A stretch of DNA of 64,000 nt from UTCFX2 sp002050125. Its GTDB lineage: Bacteria; Chloroflexota; Anaerolineae; Anaerolineales; UBA4823. This document shows positions 18,374 through 27,563 of this stretch, one piece after another. Below the pieces are notes generated by a model. That model saw only the letters and a program-made list of their open reading frames with translations, ran no database searches and was not told the DNA's origin. Made by a program: the position numbers and the translations under genes. Where the stretch lies: contig JAOSJQ010000001.1 in assembly GCA_027494035.1 (NCBI GenBank), positions 2,170,001-2,234,000 on the forward strand, given 5' to 3'. Position 1 is the first letter of the stretch. Every line of letters begins with the position of its first letter.

Positions 18374-19054
18374 ATGACCGTTAAGATCGCCCCGTCCATT
18401 CTTTCGGCTGATTTCTCCCGGCTGGGCGAGCAGGTGCAGGAAGCGATTGCAGCCGGCGCCGAGTACATTCATGTCGATATTATGGATGGTCATTTTGTGC
18501 CAAACCTGACCATCGGTCCGCCGATTGTGCGCGCCCTCAAGCCCCTGACCCAAGCCGCGGGCGTGCTGTTGGACACTCACTTGATGATCGAGCAGCCCGA
18601 ACGGCTGATCCCCGACTTTGCCGAAGCTGGCGCAGATCAAATCACCGTCCACGTCGAGACCTGCCCGCACTTACACCGCACCATTCAGCAGATTAAGTCG
18701 CTGAGTGTGCGGGCGGGGGTGACGCTTAACCCGGCGACGCCGCTGGAAACCCTGAGTGAAATCCTGCCCTTTGTGGATCTAGTGCTGATTATGTCCGTCA
18801 ACCCGGGTTTTGGCGGGCAGGCTTATATCCCAACCATGACGGACAAGATTCGGCGGCTGCGGGATTACCTGAACGAACGGCAGCTCGCTCGGGTCGAAAT
18901 CGAGGTCGATGGCGGGATCGATGTCGAAAATGCCGCCGAGGTCGTCAATGCGGGAGCCACAATTCTGGTTTCTGGTTCGCATATTTTTAATAAATACCAG
19001 AGCGTCTTAGCCAATATTGTGGCTTTGCGCGCCGCCGCGTCCCGCGAGGCTTGA
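18374..19054 (+). CDS. rpe: ribulose-phosphate 3-epimerase
   Basis: Rpe interconverts ribulose 5-phosphate and xylulose 5-phosphate. The TIM-barrel motifs are IAPSILSADFSRLGEQV, HVDIMDGHFVPNLTIGP, LDTHLMIEQPERL, MSVNPGFGGQAYIP and EVDGGIDVENAAEVVNAGA. The length (226 residues) is typical. ATG 18374 is preceded by GGAG eight bases upstream; the frame upstream to 18347 is less likely. It is probably co-transcribed with rpiA. Confidence 0.95.
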   Translation: MTVKIAPSILSADFSRLGEQVQEAIAAGAEYIHVDIMDGHFVPNLTIGPPIVRALKPLTQAAGVLLDTHLMIEQPERLIPDFAEAGADQITVHVETCPHLHRTIQQIKSLSVRAGVTLNPATPLETLSEILPFVDLVLIMSVNPGFGGQAYIPTMTDKIRRLRDYLNERQLARVEIEVDGGIDVENAAEVVNAGATILVSGSHIFNKYQSVLANIVALRAAASREA

Positions 19055-19137
19055 ACCGGCTTACGTCAATTGTCGCAGTCGATGCAATATCAACGGATAA
19101 CATTTGACCGAATTTCTTCGAATTGTCTCTGATCTAG

Positions 19138-19165
19138 TTGCGATTTACCCCTTGATCGGTATAAT
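19138..19165 (+). promoter_or_regulatory. promoter upstream of the TlpA-like gene
   Basis: A -35-like TTGCGA (19138-19143), a 16-base spacer and a perfect -10 TATAAT (19160-19165) lie 53 bases before ATG 19218. Confidence 0.6.
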
Positions 19166-19217
19166 TGTTTTTGAGATCGCCCAAATACGCCAAAATCTAA
19201 CCCATTGATGAGGATTG

Positions 19218-20018
19218 ATGATAAAACACACCAAACCTTTGTTTGACGTGCGCTTGATAGTAGTTTCTCTTATTGTGCTCAGTATGTTAACCGCCTGTTC
19301 AGCGGGGAGCGAATCGGCAAATCAGTCTCAAAAAAATTCACAACCTGCCATGGCAGCCTCCAACAGTTTTTCCGCGCAAGTTCCCAAAGTTGGGGAACGG
19401 GCGCAAAAGGGGGCGGCGGAACCCGCCGCTCAGGCGGAACCCGCCCCAGCAAAGGTTCTCGAAAACTTGCCATTGGACCCCGAACAGCCGCTGGCGGCTG
19501 GGTTAGTCGAATCAGCGCCTGCTATCGTTAACGAACTCCAGAATGTCGTCCCTCCGACTATAGATCTGTCGCTGGCGATCGATCCTCAGGTCGGTTTCCG
19601 CGCCCCCGATTTTTCTCTGTCGGCGGTGGACGGACAGACGTATCGCCTGAGCGACCTGTTGGGCAGGAATATCATCGTCAATTATTGGGCGACCTGGTGT
19701 GTTCCCTGCAAACAGGAACTGCCCATCCTGGAAAAGCTGCACCGCGAATACGGTCAGAAAGGTGTGTTCTTCGTCTCGGTCAACGCGCTGGATCAGGACA
19801 GCCTGGATAAAGTGCAGGCTGCCATTTTGGAGTTTGGTATGACTTTCCCGGTGCTGCTGGATCAGGAGCGCGCTTTTGCCAATAATTACCGCGCGATGTT
19901 CTTCCCAACCACTTTCCTGATCGATAACAGCGGCGTGATCCGCGAAATCAGCCTGGGCGACAACACCGAAGCCGAGTTGCGCACCAGCCTGGAAAAACTT
20001 CTGGCAGGCAACTTCTAG
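19218..20018 (+). CDS. TlpA/ResA-like thioredoxin-family lipoprotein
   Basis: The signal peptide ends in a lipobox (MLTACSAG, Cys about residue 28), so the protein is probably a lipoprotein outside the membrane. A low-complexity Ala/Pro/Glu region covers about residues 30-95. The C-terminal redoxin domain (about 125-266) has the active site WATWCVPCKQELPIL and the cis-Pro region FFPTTFLIDNSGVIRE. Such proteins reduce or exchange disulfides outside the cytoplasm, for example in cytochrome c maturation, but no such genes are adjacent. The start is ATG 19218 rather than TTG 19215. Confidence 0.88.
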   Translation: MIKHTKPLFDVRLIVVSLIVLSMLTACSAGSESANQSQKNSQPAMAASNSFSAQVPKVGERAQKGAAEPAAQAEPAPAKVLENLPLDPEQPLAAGLVESAPAIVNELQNVVPPTIDLSLAIDPQVGFRAPDFSLSAVDGQTYRLSDLLGRNIIVNYWATWCVPCKQELPILEKLHREYGQKGVFFVSVNALDQDSLDKVQAAILEFGMTFPVLLDQERAFANNYRAMFFPTTFLIDNSGVIREISLGDNTEAELRTSLEKLLAGNF

Positions 20019-20059
20019 CAAGATTGTTAAGGTTCTCAGGTTGAATTGTAGAATCTCAG

Positions 20060-20482
20060 ATGAAGACTTACAATCGGATCGTAATCTGCGGTCGGCCGGG
20101 TCATTTTCGTGACAGCCTGGCTGCGGTGCTTAAGACGCTGCCCAGGAGCGAATTGTTCCTTGTTGACAGCCTGGACCCAGCCAGTTTGGACCAATTTTCA
20201 GGTTCTGATCTCACGCTCATCTTAGCCGATTTGTACCCGGTCAGCGCAGCCACTGGCAGCCGGCTGGACTTGGTCAAGCAAAGCTGCCCGGACATGCTAA
20301 GCATTGCGCTGGTGGATAATCCACAGCAATCTAGGGCTGCCCTGGCGATGGGTGTGGATTACACGCTGGCGCGCAGCGCGTCTGCGGGTGAGCTGCTGGC
20401 AGCCATCCAACACCTTACCCAACGAGCTGCGCCGATGACCTCGTTCCAATCGAGCAATCTGCATTTCGTCTTTAGCGGCTGA
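20060..20482 (+). CDS. stand-alone response-regulator receiver-like protein
   Basis: The 140-residue protein has a receiver-like alternation of helices and strands: IVICGRPGHFRDSLAAVL at the N-terminus, LTLILADLYPV with a candidate phospho-Asp (about residue 57), and an AMGVDYTLARSASAGELLAAI ending. The usual acidic pair after strand 1 is missing (CGRP instead of DD) and the conserved Lys is not clear. It could therefore be a degenerate receiver or pseudo-receiver. There is no output domain. A TAGAAT -10-like element lies five bases before ATG 20060. Confidence 0.6.
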   Translation: MKTYNRIVICGRPGHFRDSLAAVLKTLPRSELFLVDSLDPASLDQFSGSDLTLILADLYPVSAATGSRLDLVKQSCPDMLSIALVDNPQQSRAALAMGVDYTLARSASAGELLAAIQHLTQRAAPMTSFQSSNLHFVFSG

Positions 20483-20541
20483 AAGGCTCCGGCTTGAAAA
20501 AGCCGCGGGCGTGGATATCAAACGCAGCAATCCACGTAACG

Positions 20542-20576
20542 AAAAATGCCGCGAGCAAGAACTCATGGCATTTTTT
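20542..20576. terminator. bidirectional terminator between the receiver-like gene and gcvT
   Basis: AAAAATGCC (20542-20550) pairs with GGCATTTTT (20567-20575), with a further GAG/CTC pair inside. It is followed by a T run on the plus strand and an A run read as T on the minus strand. It serves two converging genes. Confidence 0.75.
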
Positions 20577-20595
20577 GAATCTACATAGATGTAAA

Positions 20596-21717
20596 TCAGC
20601 GCCGGTAAGCGGGGACGTAGAACGGACGCTTGATCGTTTTGGCTTTCACCGGTTTCCCGCGGATCTCAATCTCGATCTCGACGCCGACCTTGGCAAGTTC
20701 GCTTTTCACCAGCGCCATGCCGAGATAGCGATTTGTGGTCGGGGAGAACATTCCGGAGGTTACATGACCGACCTCGACGCCCTCGTGAAGCACGCGATAA
20801 TGCTCGCGCGGGACCCCCCGTTCGACCATTTCGAAACCGACCAGCAGCTGCGGCGGGCCTTCGAGCTTCTGCTTTAAGAGCGCCTCTCTTCCCGAAAATG
20901 GCTTGTCAAGGCTCAATGCAAAACCCAATCGAGCTTCGAGCGGCGTGATCGCCGCGCTGATCTCGTGACCGTAAAGCGGCATTGAGGCTTCGAAGCGCAG
21001 GCTGTCGCGCGCCGCCAGCCCGATGGGAAGCACGCCTTCTGCCTCGCCGGCTTTTAAGATCCCCTCCCATACCTGCACTGCCGATTTGGCGGGTAAGAAC
21101 AGTTCGAAACCGTCTTCTCCGGTATAACCGGTGCGTCCCAACAAGACTGGCACGTCATTGAACAGTTTAGTCTGCACCGCGGTGAAACGCTGAACCGCGT
21201 TCAGATCCGCCTCTGCTAATCGATCGAGAATTTCAGTGGCTTTGGGTCCCTGGAAAGCCAGCATGTAGGTCTCATCTGAGATATCGTCCACCTGTACGTC
21301 GAACCCTCTGGCGTGCATGTTGAGCCAGGTGAAGTCCTTCTCCCGATTGGAGGCGTTGACCGCCAGGAACAATTTGAACCCGAATTCGGGATCCGGCAGC
21401 TTGTACACAAACAAATCGTCGATACAGGTGCCGTCTTGATAGCAAAGAATCGCGTAATGGGCTTCGTGCATATTTATCAATCCCACATCATAGGAGACCA
21501 TTTGATTGACAAAAGCCTCAGCGTCTGAGCCGCGCACTTCGATTTGCCCCATATGGTCGATATCGAAAAGACCGGCAGCCTGGCGCGTCGCGTGATGTTC
21601 CTGGGTGGGTCCGGTTGCATATTGAACGGGCATTTCCCACCCGGCAAACGGGACGATTCTGCCTCCATGATTGAGGTGCCATTCATACAGGTGCGTCCGT
21701 TTCAGAGTTTCGGTCAT
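20596..21717 (-). CDS. gcvT: glycine cleavage T protein (aminomethyltransferase)
   Basis: GcvT transfers the methylene group from lipoyl-GcvH to tetrahydrofolate and releases ammonia. The sequence has LYEWHLNHGGRIVPFAGWEM at the N-terminus, GRTGYTGEDGFELFLPA in the middle and the C-terminal barrel with GHVTSGMFSPTTNRYLGMAL. The length (373 residues) is typical. ATG 21717 has AGGAGAT upstream, so the longer frame to 21801 is rejected. It is separated from gcvH-PA-PB by about 13 kb and lies 17 bases behind a histidine kinase gene, with its RBS next to that stop codon. Confidence 0.96.
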   Translation of the reverse strand: MTETLKRTHLYEWHLNHGGRIVPFAGWEMPVQYATGPTQEHHATRQAAGLFDIDHMGQIEVRGSDAEAFVNQMVSYDVGLINMHEAHYAILCYQDGTCIDDLFVYKLPDPEFGFKLFLAVNASNREKDFTWLNMHARGFDVQVDDISDETYMLAFQGPKATEILDRLAEADLNAVQRFTAVQTKLFNDVPVLLGRTGYTGEDGFELFLPAKSAVQVWEGILKAGEAEGVLPIGLAARDSLRFEASMPLYGHEISAAITPLEARLGFALSLDKPFSGREALLKQKLEGPPQLLVGFEMVERGVPREHYRVLHEGVEVGHVTSGMFSPTTNRYLGMALVKSELAKVGVEIEIEIRGKPVKAKTIKRPFYVPAYRR

Positions 21718-21734
21718 TTTTATCTCCTGATCGT

Positions 21735-22463
21735 CTAAATATTTGGATGATAGATGGTGAAAAAGAAAGTGGCTCCCAGACCCGGTTCCGCTTCCGCCCA
21801 AATTTTTCCATTGTGCTGGGTAACAATTTTTTGAGCGATTGCCAGCCCCAATCCGGGCCCAGGGTATTCGTGCTGACCATGCAGCTTCTGGAATGGTAGA
21901 AATAGCTTGTCTTGATAGGACATCTGAAACCCTGCGCCATTGTCGCGCAGGAAATACACCCTTTCGCCTGCTTTTTCAAACTCGTTGAACTCGATGTCGG
22001 CTTCGGGTTGCAGGGAAGTAAACTTGAACGAATTGTCGATCAAGCACGTCAGCAATTGGGTCATCAAGCTGCGATCCGCCTGGGTTACGAAGCCGGGTGC
22101 AATTTTGAAATGGACGTTCCGTTCGGGGTGCTTCAGTTGAAATTCATGGGCGATTTCGGCGGCAAGCTCGCTCAGATCGATTGGCTCAATCAACAGGTCT
22201 GTTCGACCAATCCGGTAGAGCTTTAGCAGACCGTCGATCATATCCGAAAGGTTGTGCGAAGATTCGTGAATGTATTTCAGATAGGCTTTTGCCAGTGGAT
22301 CTAGTTTCCCACCGTAATCGTCGATGAGAGCCTGGCTGTACCCCTCGATGCCGCGCAGCGGCGCGCGTAGGTCATGCGAGAGGAAACGCAACAACGCGTC
22401 CAACTCGCTTTGAGAAAGTGAACCGGGATTCTGATTCTCCTCAGGACCTGCAAACCCGCTCAT
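21735..22463 (-). CDS. short sensor histidine kinase without sensory domain
   Basis: The HisKA domain begins near residue 18 with the phospho-His in LLRFLSHDLRAPLRGIEGYS, followed by a HATPase_c domain with DNSFKFTS (N box), LRDNGAGFQMSYQDKLFLPF (G1/F box) and GPGLGLAIAQKIV (G2 box). The SHDLRAPLRGI form is like phytochrome-type kinases. At 242 residues there is no sensor or membrane segment, so it must sense through a partner or act as a phosphodonor. The C-terminus ends just before the gcvT RBS. No response regulator is adjacent. Confidence 0.9.
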   Translation of the reverse strand: MSGFAGPEENQNPGSLSQSELDALLRFLSHDLRAPLRGIEGYSQALIDDYGGKLDPLAKAYLKYIHESSHNLSDMIDGLLKLYRIGRTDLLIEPIDLSELAAEIAHEFQLKHPERNVHFKIAPGFVTQADRSLMTQLLTCLIDNSFKFTSLQPEADIEFNEFEKAGERVYFLRDNGAGFQMSYQDKLFLPFQKLHGQHEYPGPGLGLAIAQKIVTQHNGKIWAEAEPGLGATFFFTIYHPNI

Positions 22464-22521
22464 ATCTAATCGCCGTGAAGTAATTACTAAGGCTGGATAA
22501 TGGATGGAATTGCACTAATCT

Positions 22522-22551
22522 AGTATACAGACATCTGCGACTTTTAAGCAA
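22522..22551 (-). promoter_or_regulatory. promoter for the histidine kinase-gcvT pair
   Basis: On the minus strand TTGCTT (22551-22546), an 18-base spacer and TATACT (22527-22522) make a reasonable sigma70-type promoter. It lies about 60 bases upstream of the kinase ATG. I see no glycine riboswitch here. Confidence 0.55.
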
Positions 22552-22654
22552 TAGAAGAATGCATGAAAATCTATGGATAATCATCCTGTTAGCAGGATAA
22601 AAGTGCGCTGGAATCTGCACCGTTATTCTGCTTCTGTGCAAATTTCCACAGGCA

Positions 22655-22663
22655 TGCTATAAT
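22655..22663 (+). promoter_or_regulatory. extended -10 promoter of aspS
   Basis: TGCTATAAT (22655-22663) is a perfect extended -10. It implies a start near 22670 and a leader of about 100 bases before aspS. Confidence 0.6.
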
Positions 22664-22717
22664 TCGCACCCAATCGAAATGATGGGAATGGGTGAGTCTG
22701 TCGGTTAACTATCCAGT

Positions 22718-22743
22718 CGCCCCACGCAAGCTTGCGTCGGGCG
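22718..22743 (+). other. stable hairpin in the aspS leader
   Basis: The 26-base inverted repeat runs CGCCCCACGCAAG then CTTGCGTCGGGCG, with one C-C mismatch in 13 pairs. It is followed by ATTTCCTT and, 15 bases later, by the aspS RBS (GAGGAGGAG). It lacks a real U run, so it could be an mRNA stabiliser, pause site or protein target. It does not resemble a T-box. Confidence 0.5.
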
Positions 22744-22770
22744 ATTTCCTTGATATCGAGGAGGAGTGTC

Positions 22771-24547
22771 ATGTATAAAACGCATACCTGCGGAGAATTG
22801 CACCGTTCGCACGTCGGACAGCAGGTTGAACTGGCGGGGTGGGTGCATCGCCGTCGCGACCATGGCGGGATCACCTTTGTCGATCTGCGCGATCGGTTTG
22901 GGATTGTCCAGATCGTGGCTGACCCGACCGTCTCTCCACAAGCGCATCGAGAGCTGGAGGAGGTCCGCAACGAATGGGTCATCCAGGCTAAAGGGATTGT
23001 GCGCCGCCGCCCAACCGGGTCCGAGAACCCCAATCTTGCGACGGGCGAGATCGAGGTAGAAGTATCTGAAATCCGGATCTTGAACCCAGCCAAGACGCCT
23101 CCTTTTTCGATAAACAAGGACGAAGAGGTTGATGAGAACACGCGTTTGCGCTACCGGTATCTGGATTTGCGCCGCGAGCAGATGAGCCGCAACATCCTGC
23201 TGCGGCACCAGGTCGTGAAATTTATTCGCGATTTCCTGACCGAACACGGCTTCATTGAGGTTGAAACGCCTATTCTTTTCAAAACAACGCCAGAGGGCGC
23301 CCGCGATTATCTGGTGCCGTCGCGCTTACATGCGGGCGAGTTCTATGCTTTGCCGCAATCGCCTCAGCAGCTTAAACAGTTGTTGATGGTTGCCGGCGTC
23401 GAGCGCTATTACCAGATTGCACGCTGTTTCAGGGATGAGGATCAGCGTGGGGATCGCCAGCCGGAGTTCACCCAGTTGGATTTAGAGATGTCCTTTGTGG
23501 AGCGCGAAGATATTATGGCGCTCGTTGAAGAGTTATTCACTAAATTGGTGGCAGAGGTCGCCCCGAGAAAACGACTGTTTGCCAGCCCCTGGCCGCGGTT
23601 GACGTACCGCGAGGCGCTGGAACGGTTTGGCAAAGACAACCCCGACCTGCGCTATGACCTCGAATTGAAAAATGTGCGCGACCTGATTGAAGGCAGCGGT
23701 TTTAAAGGTCTTCGAAGCCGCCATTGCGCAAGGCGGCGATGTGCGCGGGCTAAACGCAAAAGGCTGCGCCGACTACACGCGCAAGCAGATCGATGAACTG
23801 ACGGAATATGCGAAGAATTTTGGCGCCAAGGGCTTGGCGTACATCGCCTTGCCGAAAGACCAGGAGATGCGCTCGACCTTTGCCAAATTCCTCTCGCCCG
23901 AGTTGCTGCAGGCGCTGATGGATCGAATGGGCGCGGAACCGGGCGATCTGCTGCTGTTTGTGGCGGATGCGCCGGCGGTGGTTTTCGAAACACTGGCGCG
24001 CCTGCGGGTGCTGTTAGCCGAGCGGTTGAAACTGGCAGATCCGAACCTGCTGGCGTTTTGTTGGGTGATCGACTTCCCATTCTTGAACTGGTCGGAAGAG
24101 GAGCAGCGTTGGGATCCCAGTCACCACTTGTTCACCTCGCCCATGCTGGAGGATGTTCCGCTGCTGGACAGCGACCCAGGCAAAGCGCGCGGACAACAAT
24201 ACGATATGGTTTTGAACGACTATGAAGTGGGCGGAGGCTCGATCCGGATCCATGACCGCCAGCTTCAGGAGAAGGTCTTTGGGTTGATCGGACTGGAGCC
24301 GGATGTGGCGCGCGAGCGATTCGGACACATGTTGGAGGCGTTCGAATATGGCACACCGCCCCATGGCGGCATCGCCCCGGGCATCGACCGCATTTGCATG
24401 ATCCTGGCTGGCGAGCCCAACATTCGTGAAGTGATCGCGTTCCCGAAAAACCAAGCCGCGCGCGACGTCATGGCTGACGCCCCCTCGCCGGTCGAGCTCA
24501 AGCAGCTTGAAGACCTGCACATCCAGGTGGCGCTCCCCGCGGATTGA
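22771..24547 (+). CDS. aspS: aspartyl-tRNA synthetase (single-base frameshift)
   Basis: This is a bacterial-type class II AspRS that charges tRNA-Asp (and perhaps tRNA-Asn). It has an N-terminal OB fold (GWVHRRRDHGGITFVDLRDR), motif 1 (IEVETPILFKTTPEGARDYL), motif 2 (FRDEDQRGDRQPEFTQLDLE), a GAD insertion and motif 3 (GGIAPGIDRICMILAG). The frame breaks at LIEGSGFK and continues in the next frame as VFEAAIAQGGDVRGLNAKG; one extra base near 23707 (AAAGGTC for AAAGTC) explains it. The repaired protein has 591 residues, the normal length. ATG 22771 has the strong RBS GAGGAGGAG. Confidence 0.95.
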
Positions 24548-24630
24548 TTTTGGATGGCTTGTATTGAGGTTTCGCCAAATCTCTAATGATAATCACCTAC
24601 TCTAAAAATTCCTTTTATGGTATAAGATAG

Positions 24631-24813
24631 ATACCCTGCCGTGCGCGTGATGCCGCACTACCGGTTCTGAGCCAACAATTTTTTCTCGGGTCTCAATCTT
24701 CAAATTGTGACGCGATAGGCTAGAGCCAAGGCGAAGCTCTTGAGGCGAGACCCAACCTGCGAAGGCAGGTTCAGAACTTGGCAGCACACGGCTCGGTGGG
24801 GTTCAGGCAATGA
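24631..24813 (+). ncRNA. ssrS: probable 6S RNA
   Basis: An extended -10 (TGGTATAAG, 24618-24626) precedes a 180-base non-coding stretch with no credible ORF. The ends pair: ACCC and CCGTG near 24632-24643 with CACGG and GGGGT near 24787-24803. GTTCTGAGCC (about 24661) pairs with GGTTCAGAAC (about 24768). Inside, GGGTCTC pairs with GAGACCC, and AGAGC with GCTCT. Long closing helices around a large bubble, a CCCTGCCGTG-like 5' end, the size and the free-standing promoter all fit 6S RNA, which binds RNA polymerase. The assignment rests on my structural reading and needs a covariance-model search. Confidence 0.55.
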
Positions 24814-24826
24814 TTTAGTCGTAATA

Positions 24827-24876
24827 AAGTGCAGCGCCTCTCGGTTCATCAGAGAGGCGCTGCACTTTTATTTTAT
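24827..24876. terminator. strong bidirectional terminator
   Basis: AAGTGCAGCGCCTCTC (24827-24842) and GAGAGGCGCTGCACTT (24852-24867) form a perfect 16-bp stem followed by TTTTATTTT. It ends the putative 6S transcript on the plus strand and the thioredoxin-TPR gene on the minus strand. Confidence 0.9.
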
Positions 24877-24901
24877 ACGAAGCTTATCCGACGCGTTCGA
24901 C

Positions 24902-25735
24902 CTAGAACAAAACCGTCGCAAGTTCGGTGCGGTATTCGCGCACGACTGGATCTTCATCCCCTAAAAGCTCGAGCAAAGCGAGAAAGACCAATCTGGCTTT
25001 GCCGTCTTTGAAGCGTTTGTCCTCGCGCAGGATATCCAGCAAGCCATCCATGGCAGCCTCGTAATTGCTGCGCAAAACCAGCTTAAGCGCCCGCTGGTAC
25101 GCCATCTCGAGCGGCGGGGCGTCGAGAGCGGTCTCGCCAGATTGCAGCAGATGGATTTCTTGCACTAAGGGCAGCAAGGATTGCGCGGCGCTGTATTCTT
25201 TGCTGGCTGGAATCCGCTGCAGGATTTCATCGCTCTCATCGATTTCTGCCGAAAAAATCAGGCTCTTTGCCAGTCCAAGCAGGGCTTGTGGATGATCGGG
25301 AAGCTCCTTGAGTACTTCTCGGAAGACCATCTCCGCTTGTTTGAATTGGCGCAATTGCAGCAAGCTCTGCCCTTTTTCAAGCGCCAGGTCGCTCTTGGTG
25401 GGAGCAATGGAATGCAGGAATTCACGCAGGCGCGGTTCCGGCTGCACGCCGACAAACTCGGCGACCATTTTCCCGTCTCGAAAAGCCTTGACTGCCGGGA
25501 TACCGTGAACGCCATAGCGGATCGCCAGATTTTGATTTTCATCGACGTTCAATTTTGCCAGCCGGAAACTTCCCTGACCTTCTTCCGCCAGCCGCTCCAG
25601 CATGGGTCCTAGAACCTGGCATGGACCGCACCATTCCGCCCAAAAATCCACGACAACCGGTATTTGCTGCGAATAAGCCAACACTTCAATCTCAAAGTCG
25701 GATTCGGAGACGTTGACTATGTAGTTCGATGACAT
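24902..25735 (-). CDS. thioredoxin-like protein with C-terminal TPR region (YbbN/CnoX type)
   Basis: The N-terminal thioredoxin domain (residues 1-110) has the complete active site VDFWAEWCGPCQVLGPML and a cis-Pro in VHGIPAVKAF. The C-terminal 160 residues are helical TPR-like repeats. This is the arrangement of YbbN/CnoX, a holdase and redox co-chaperone, but unlike E. coli YbbN (SxxC) both cysteines are present. ATG 25735 or the adjacent ATG 25738 may be the start. It is divergent from the next gene, with 225 bases between that contain no gene. Confidence 0.9.
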   Translation of the reverse strand: MSSNYIVNVSESDFEIEVLAYSQQIPVVVDFWAEWCGPCQVLGPMLERLAEEGQGSFRLAKLNVDENQNLAIRYGVHGIPAVKAFRDGKMVAEFVGVQPEPRLREFLHSIAPTKSDLALEKGQSLLQLRQFKQAEMVFREVLKELPDHPQALLGLAKSLIFSAEIDESDEILQRIPASKEYSAAQSLLPLVQEIHLLQSGETALDAPPLEMAYQRALKLVLRSNYEAAMDGLLDILREDKRFKDGKARLVFLALLELLGDEDPVVREYRTELATVLF

Positions 25736-25963
25736 CATTTTTCAATCTCCAATAACAAAACCCACTGGGGGGTCGAAAACCCATTAAGCTGGTTTCCTTG
25801 CCTTGTTTGCATTTTACCAGGATTATGTAAGAATTTTATATTTTATCTATAAGCGTCACATCTACAGTTCCGTAATTTCAGCCAGCCTTTGAACAGCTAT
25901 AGCGTAGCCGGTTCAGGGCATAGTTCTTGCACCGTCACAACAAAACCGCGTTGTGAGGCGCAA

Positions 25964-27470
25964 GTGAATCCAGCACAAGATTCGTCAGTTCGTCGTTTAG
26001 GTTTTCACTATTTTCCGGACACGCTCCACTACCAAGCCCAGGATTTGGAGAGATGGATTCCTGAGCTGTTGCGCATGGACGCCTCATGGCTGACGCTGTT
26101 TGCGCCGGCGGAGCGCGCGATCCCGGAATTCTTTATTGAGACGCTGGTAGCGAACGGGATCCAGCCAATCCTGCATTTCCAGTTGCCCATTCACCCCAGC
26201 GCTTCGCAGGACACACTCAAATTATTACTGCACCAATACGCGCGCTGGGGGGTTCACTGGGTCACCTTTTTTGACCCACCCAATTCTCGGCGGAGTTGGG
26301 GCGCCTCGGATTGGGCGCAAACCGACCTGGTCGAGCGCTTTCTCGATCTGTTCCTGCCGTTGGCTCAGACCGCAGTGGATGAAGGGTTAACGCCGGTGCT
26401 GCCTCCTTTTGAGCCTGGAGGGGACTATTGGGATCTTTCTTTCCTCCAAGACAGTCTGCGCGGCTTGGCGCGGCGCGGCCGGAACGGCGTGCTGGACAAG
26501 CTGGCATTGGGCGCGTACGCCTGGACAGGCTCCAGACCGCTTGATTGGGGGATCGGTGGACCCGAACGCTGGCCAGAATCGCGGCCCTATCGTCCTGCCG
26601 TTGGAAGCGAGGATCACCTCGGCTTCCGAATCTTCGATTGGTACTCCGCCATATCCCGTGAGGAGCTTGGCTGGGAATTGCCGCTCTTGTTACTGCGCGG
26701 CGGTTGTACGCCGATGGATAGAATTGACCCGGGCACCGGGCGTCCGGGACCTGAACGCTCATGCCCAGACCAACCTTTCGATCGCGCAGTTGCTGGAAGT
26801 TGAAGCGAATAACGATCCGGGCGCCGCGCCGCAGAATGTCGTTTGCTGTTGTCTCTGGCTCTTGTGTGCAGGAGAGACCAGCTCCAATACTGAACAAGCC
26901 TGGTTTGGCAAAGGAGACGAACCGCTTCCGGCTGTCAACGCTTTTTATCGTTGGGGCGCCCGCAAGGCGCTTGTCGGTCTGGGGATCGATCCTGAGCCGC
27001 CGGTTGAGCTGCCAGCCGCACACGAACCTTTGCCTCAGCCGGTGAATTCCAACCCCGAGGAGGCGGCTGATGTAGAGAGCGAAGGTTCGCCCGCAGTCGA
27101 TGAACAGCAGGATGCAGTTCAAGAAGCTGATGGAGCGCTGGCGGGGGAAGACGGTTCTGAACATCAGACCCTCCTGGGGAAATTCCTGCAGTCCAGCCAG
27201 GAGCTTGAAGATGCGCACACCATCTCCCATTATGTTCTACTGCCGCTTTATGCCTGGGGCGCCGCGGAATGGGATATTGCCTTGATCCAGCCCTTGATTG
27301 AAGATTCCCACCCGACGATTGGTTTTTCTTTAGCGGAAGCCCGTCTGGCAGCCCGCGTTACCGTCGTCGGAGGGGCGGGCGCAATTTCGGATGAGGCGCT
27401 CGCAATGCTGCGCTCCAGCGGCTGCAAAGTGGAGCGGGTTCTTGAGGATGGCACGCTAGTTGCACCATAA
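25964..27470 (+). CDS. unrecognised protein with a TIM-barrel-like N-terminus (single-base frameshift)
   Basis: I do not recognise a family. The first part (25964 to about 26740) resembles a glycoside-hydrolase-like TIM barrel (RLGFHYFPDTLHYQAQDLER; IQPILHFQLPIHP; VHWVTFFDPPNSRRSWGASD; ALGAYAWTGSRPLDWG). The frame breaks near 26735-26752 (CCGGGCACCGGGCGTCCGGG) and continues one base on as VRDLNAHAQTNLSIAQLLEV. Repaired length is 501 residues. After it come a Glu/Ala-rich linker (about residues 350-395) and a C-terminal region with SHYVLLPLYAWGAAEWDI and VVGGAGAISDEALAMLRSSG, which looks like a small ligand-binding fold. GTG 25964 is chosen for its GAGG RBS. It might act on a carbohydrate, but no catalytic pair is identifiable. 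Confidence 0.6.
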
Positions 27471-27563
27471 GGTGAAGCGGGGACCCAGATAGTGTTCGAA
27501 TAGTTGGTAAATGATTTACGCATGTCTGGCGAGGTTGCGAAGCAGTAAGCAAAGAGGAGCTCA

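Noticed and set aside
22718..22743. T-box or attenuator in front of aspS
   Set aside because: There is no T-box consensus, no specifier loop and no U tract after the hairpin.
26262..27230. 322-codon open frame antisense to the TIM-barrel-like gene
   Set aside because: It is Arg/Pro-rich without family motifs, and the plus-strand protein explains the region after one base repair.
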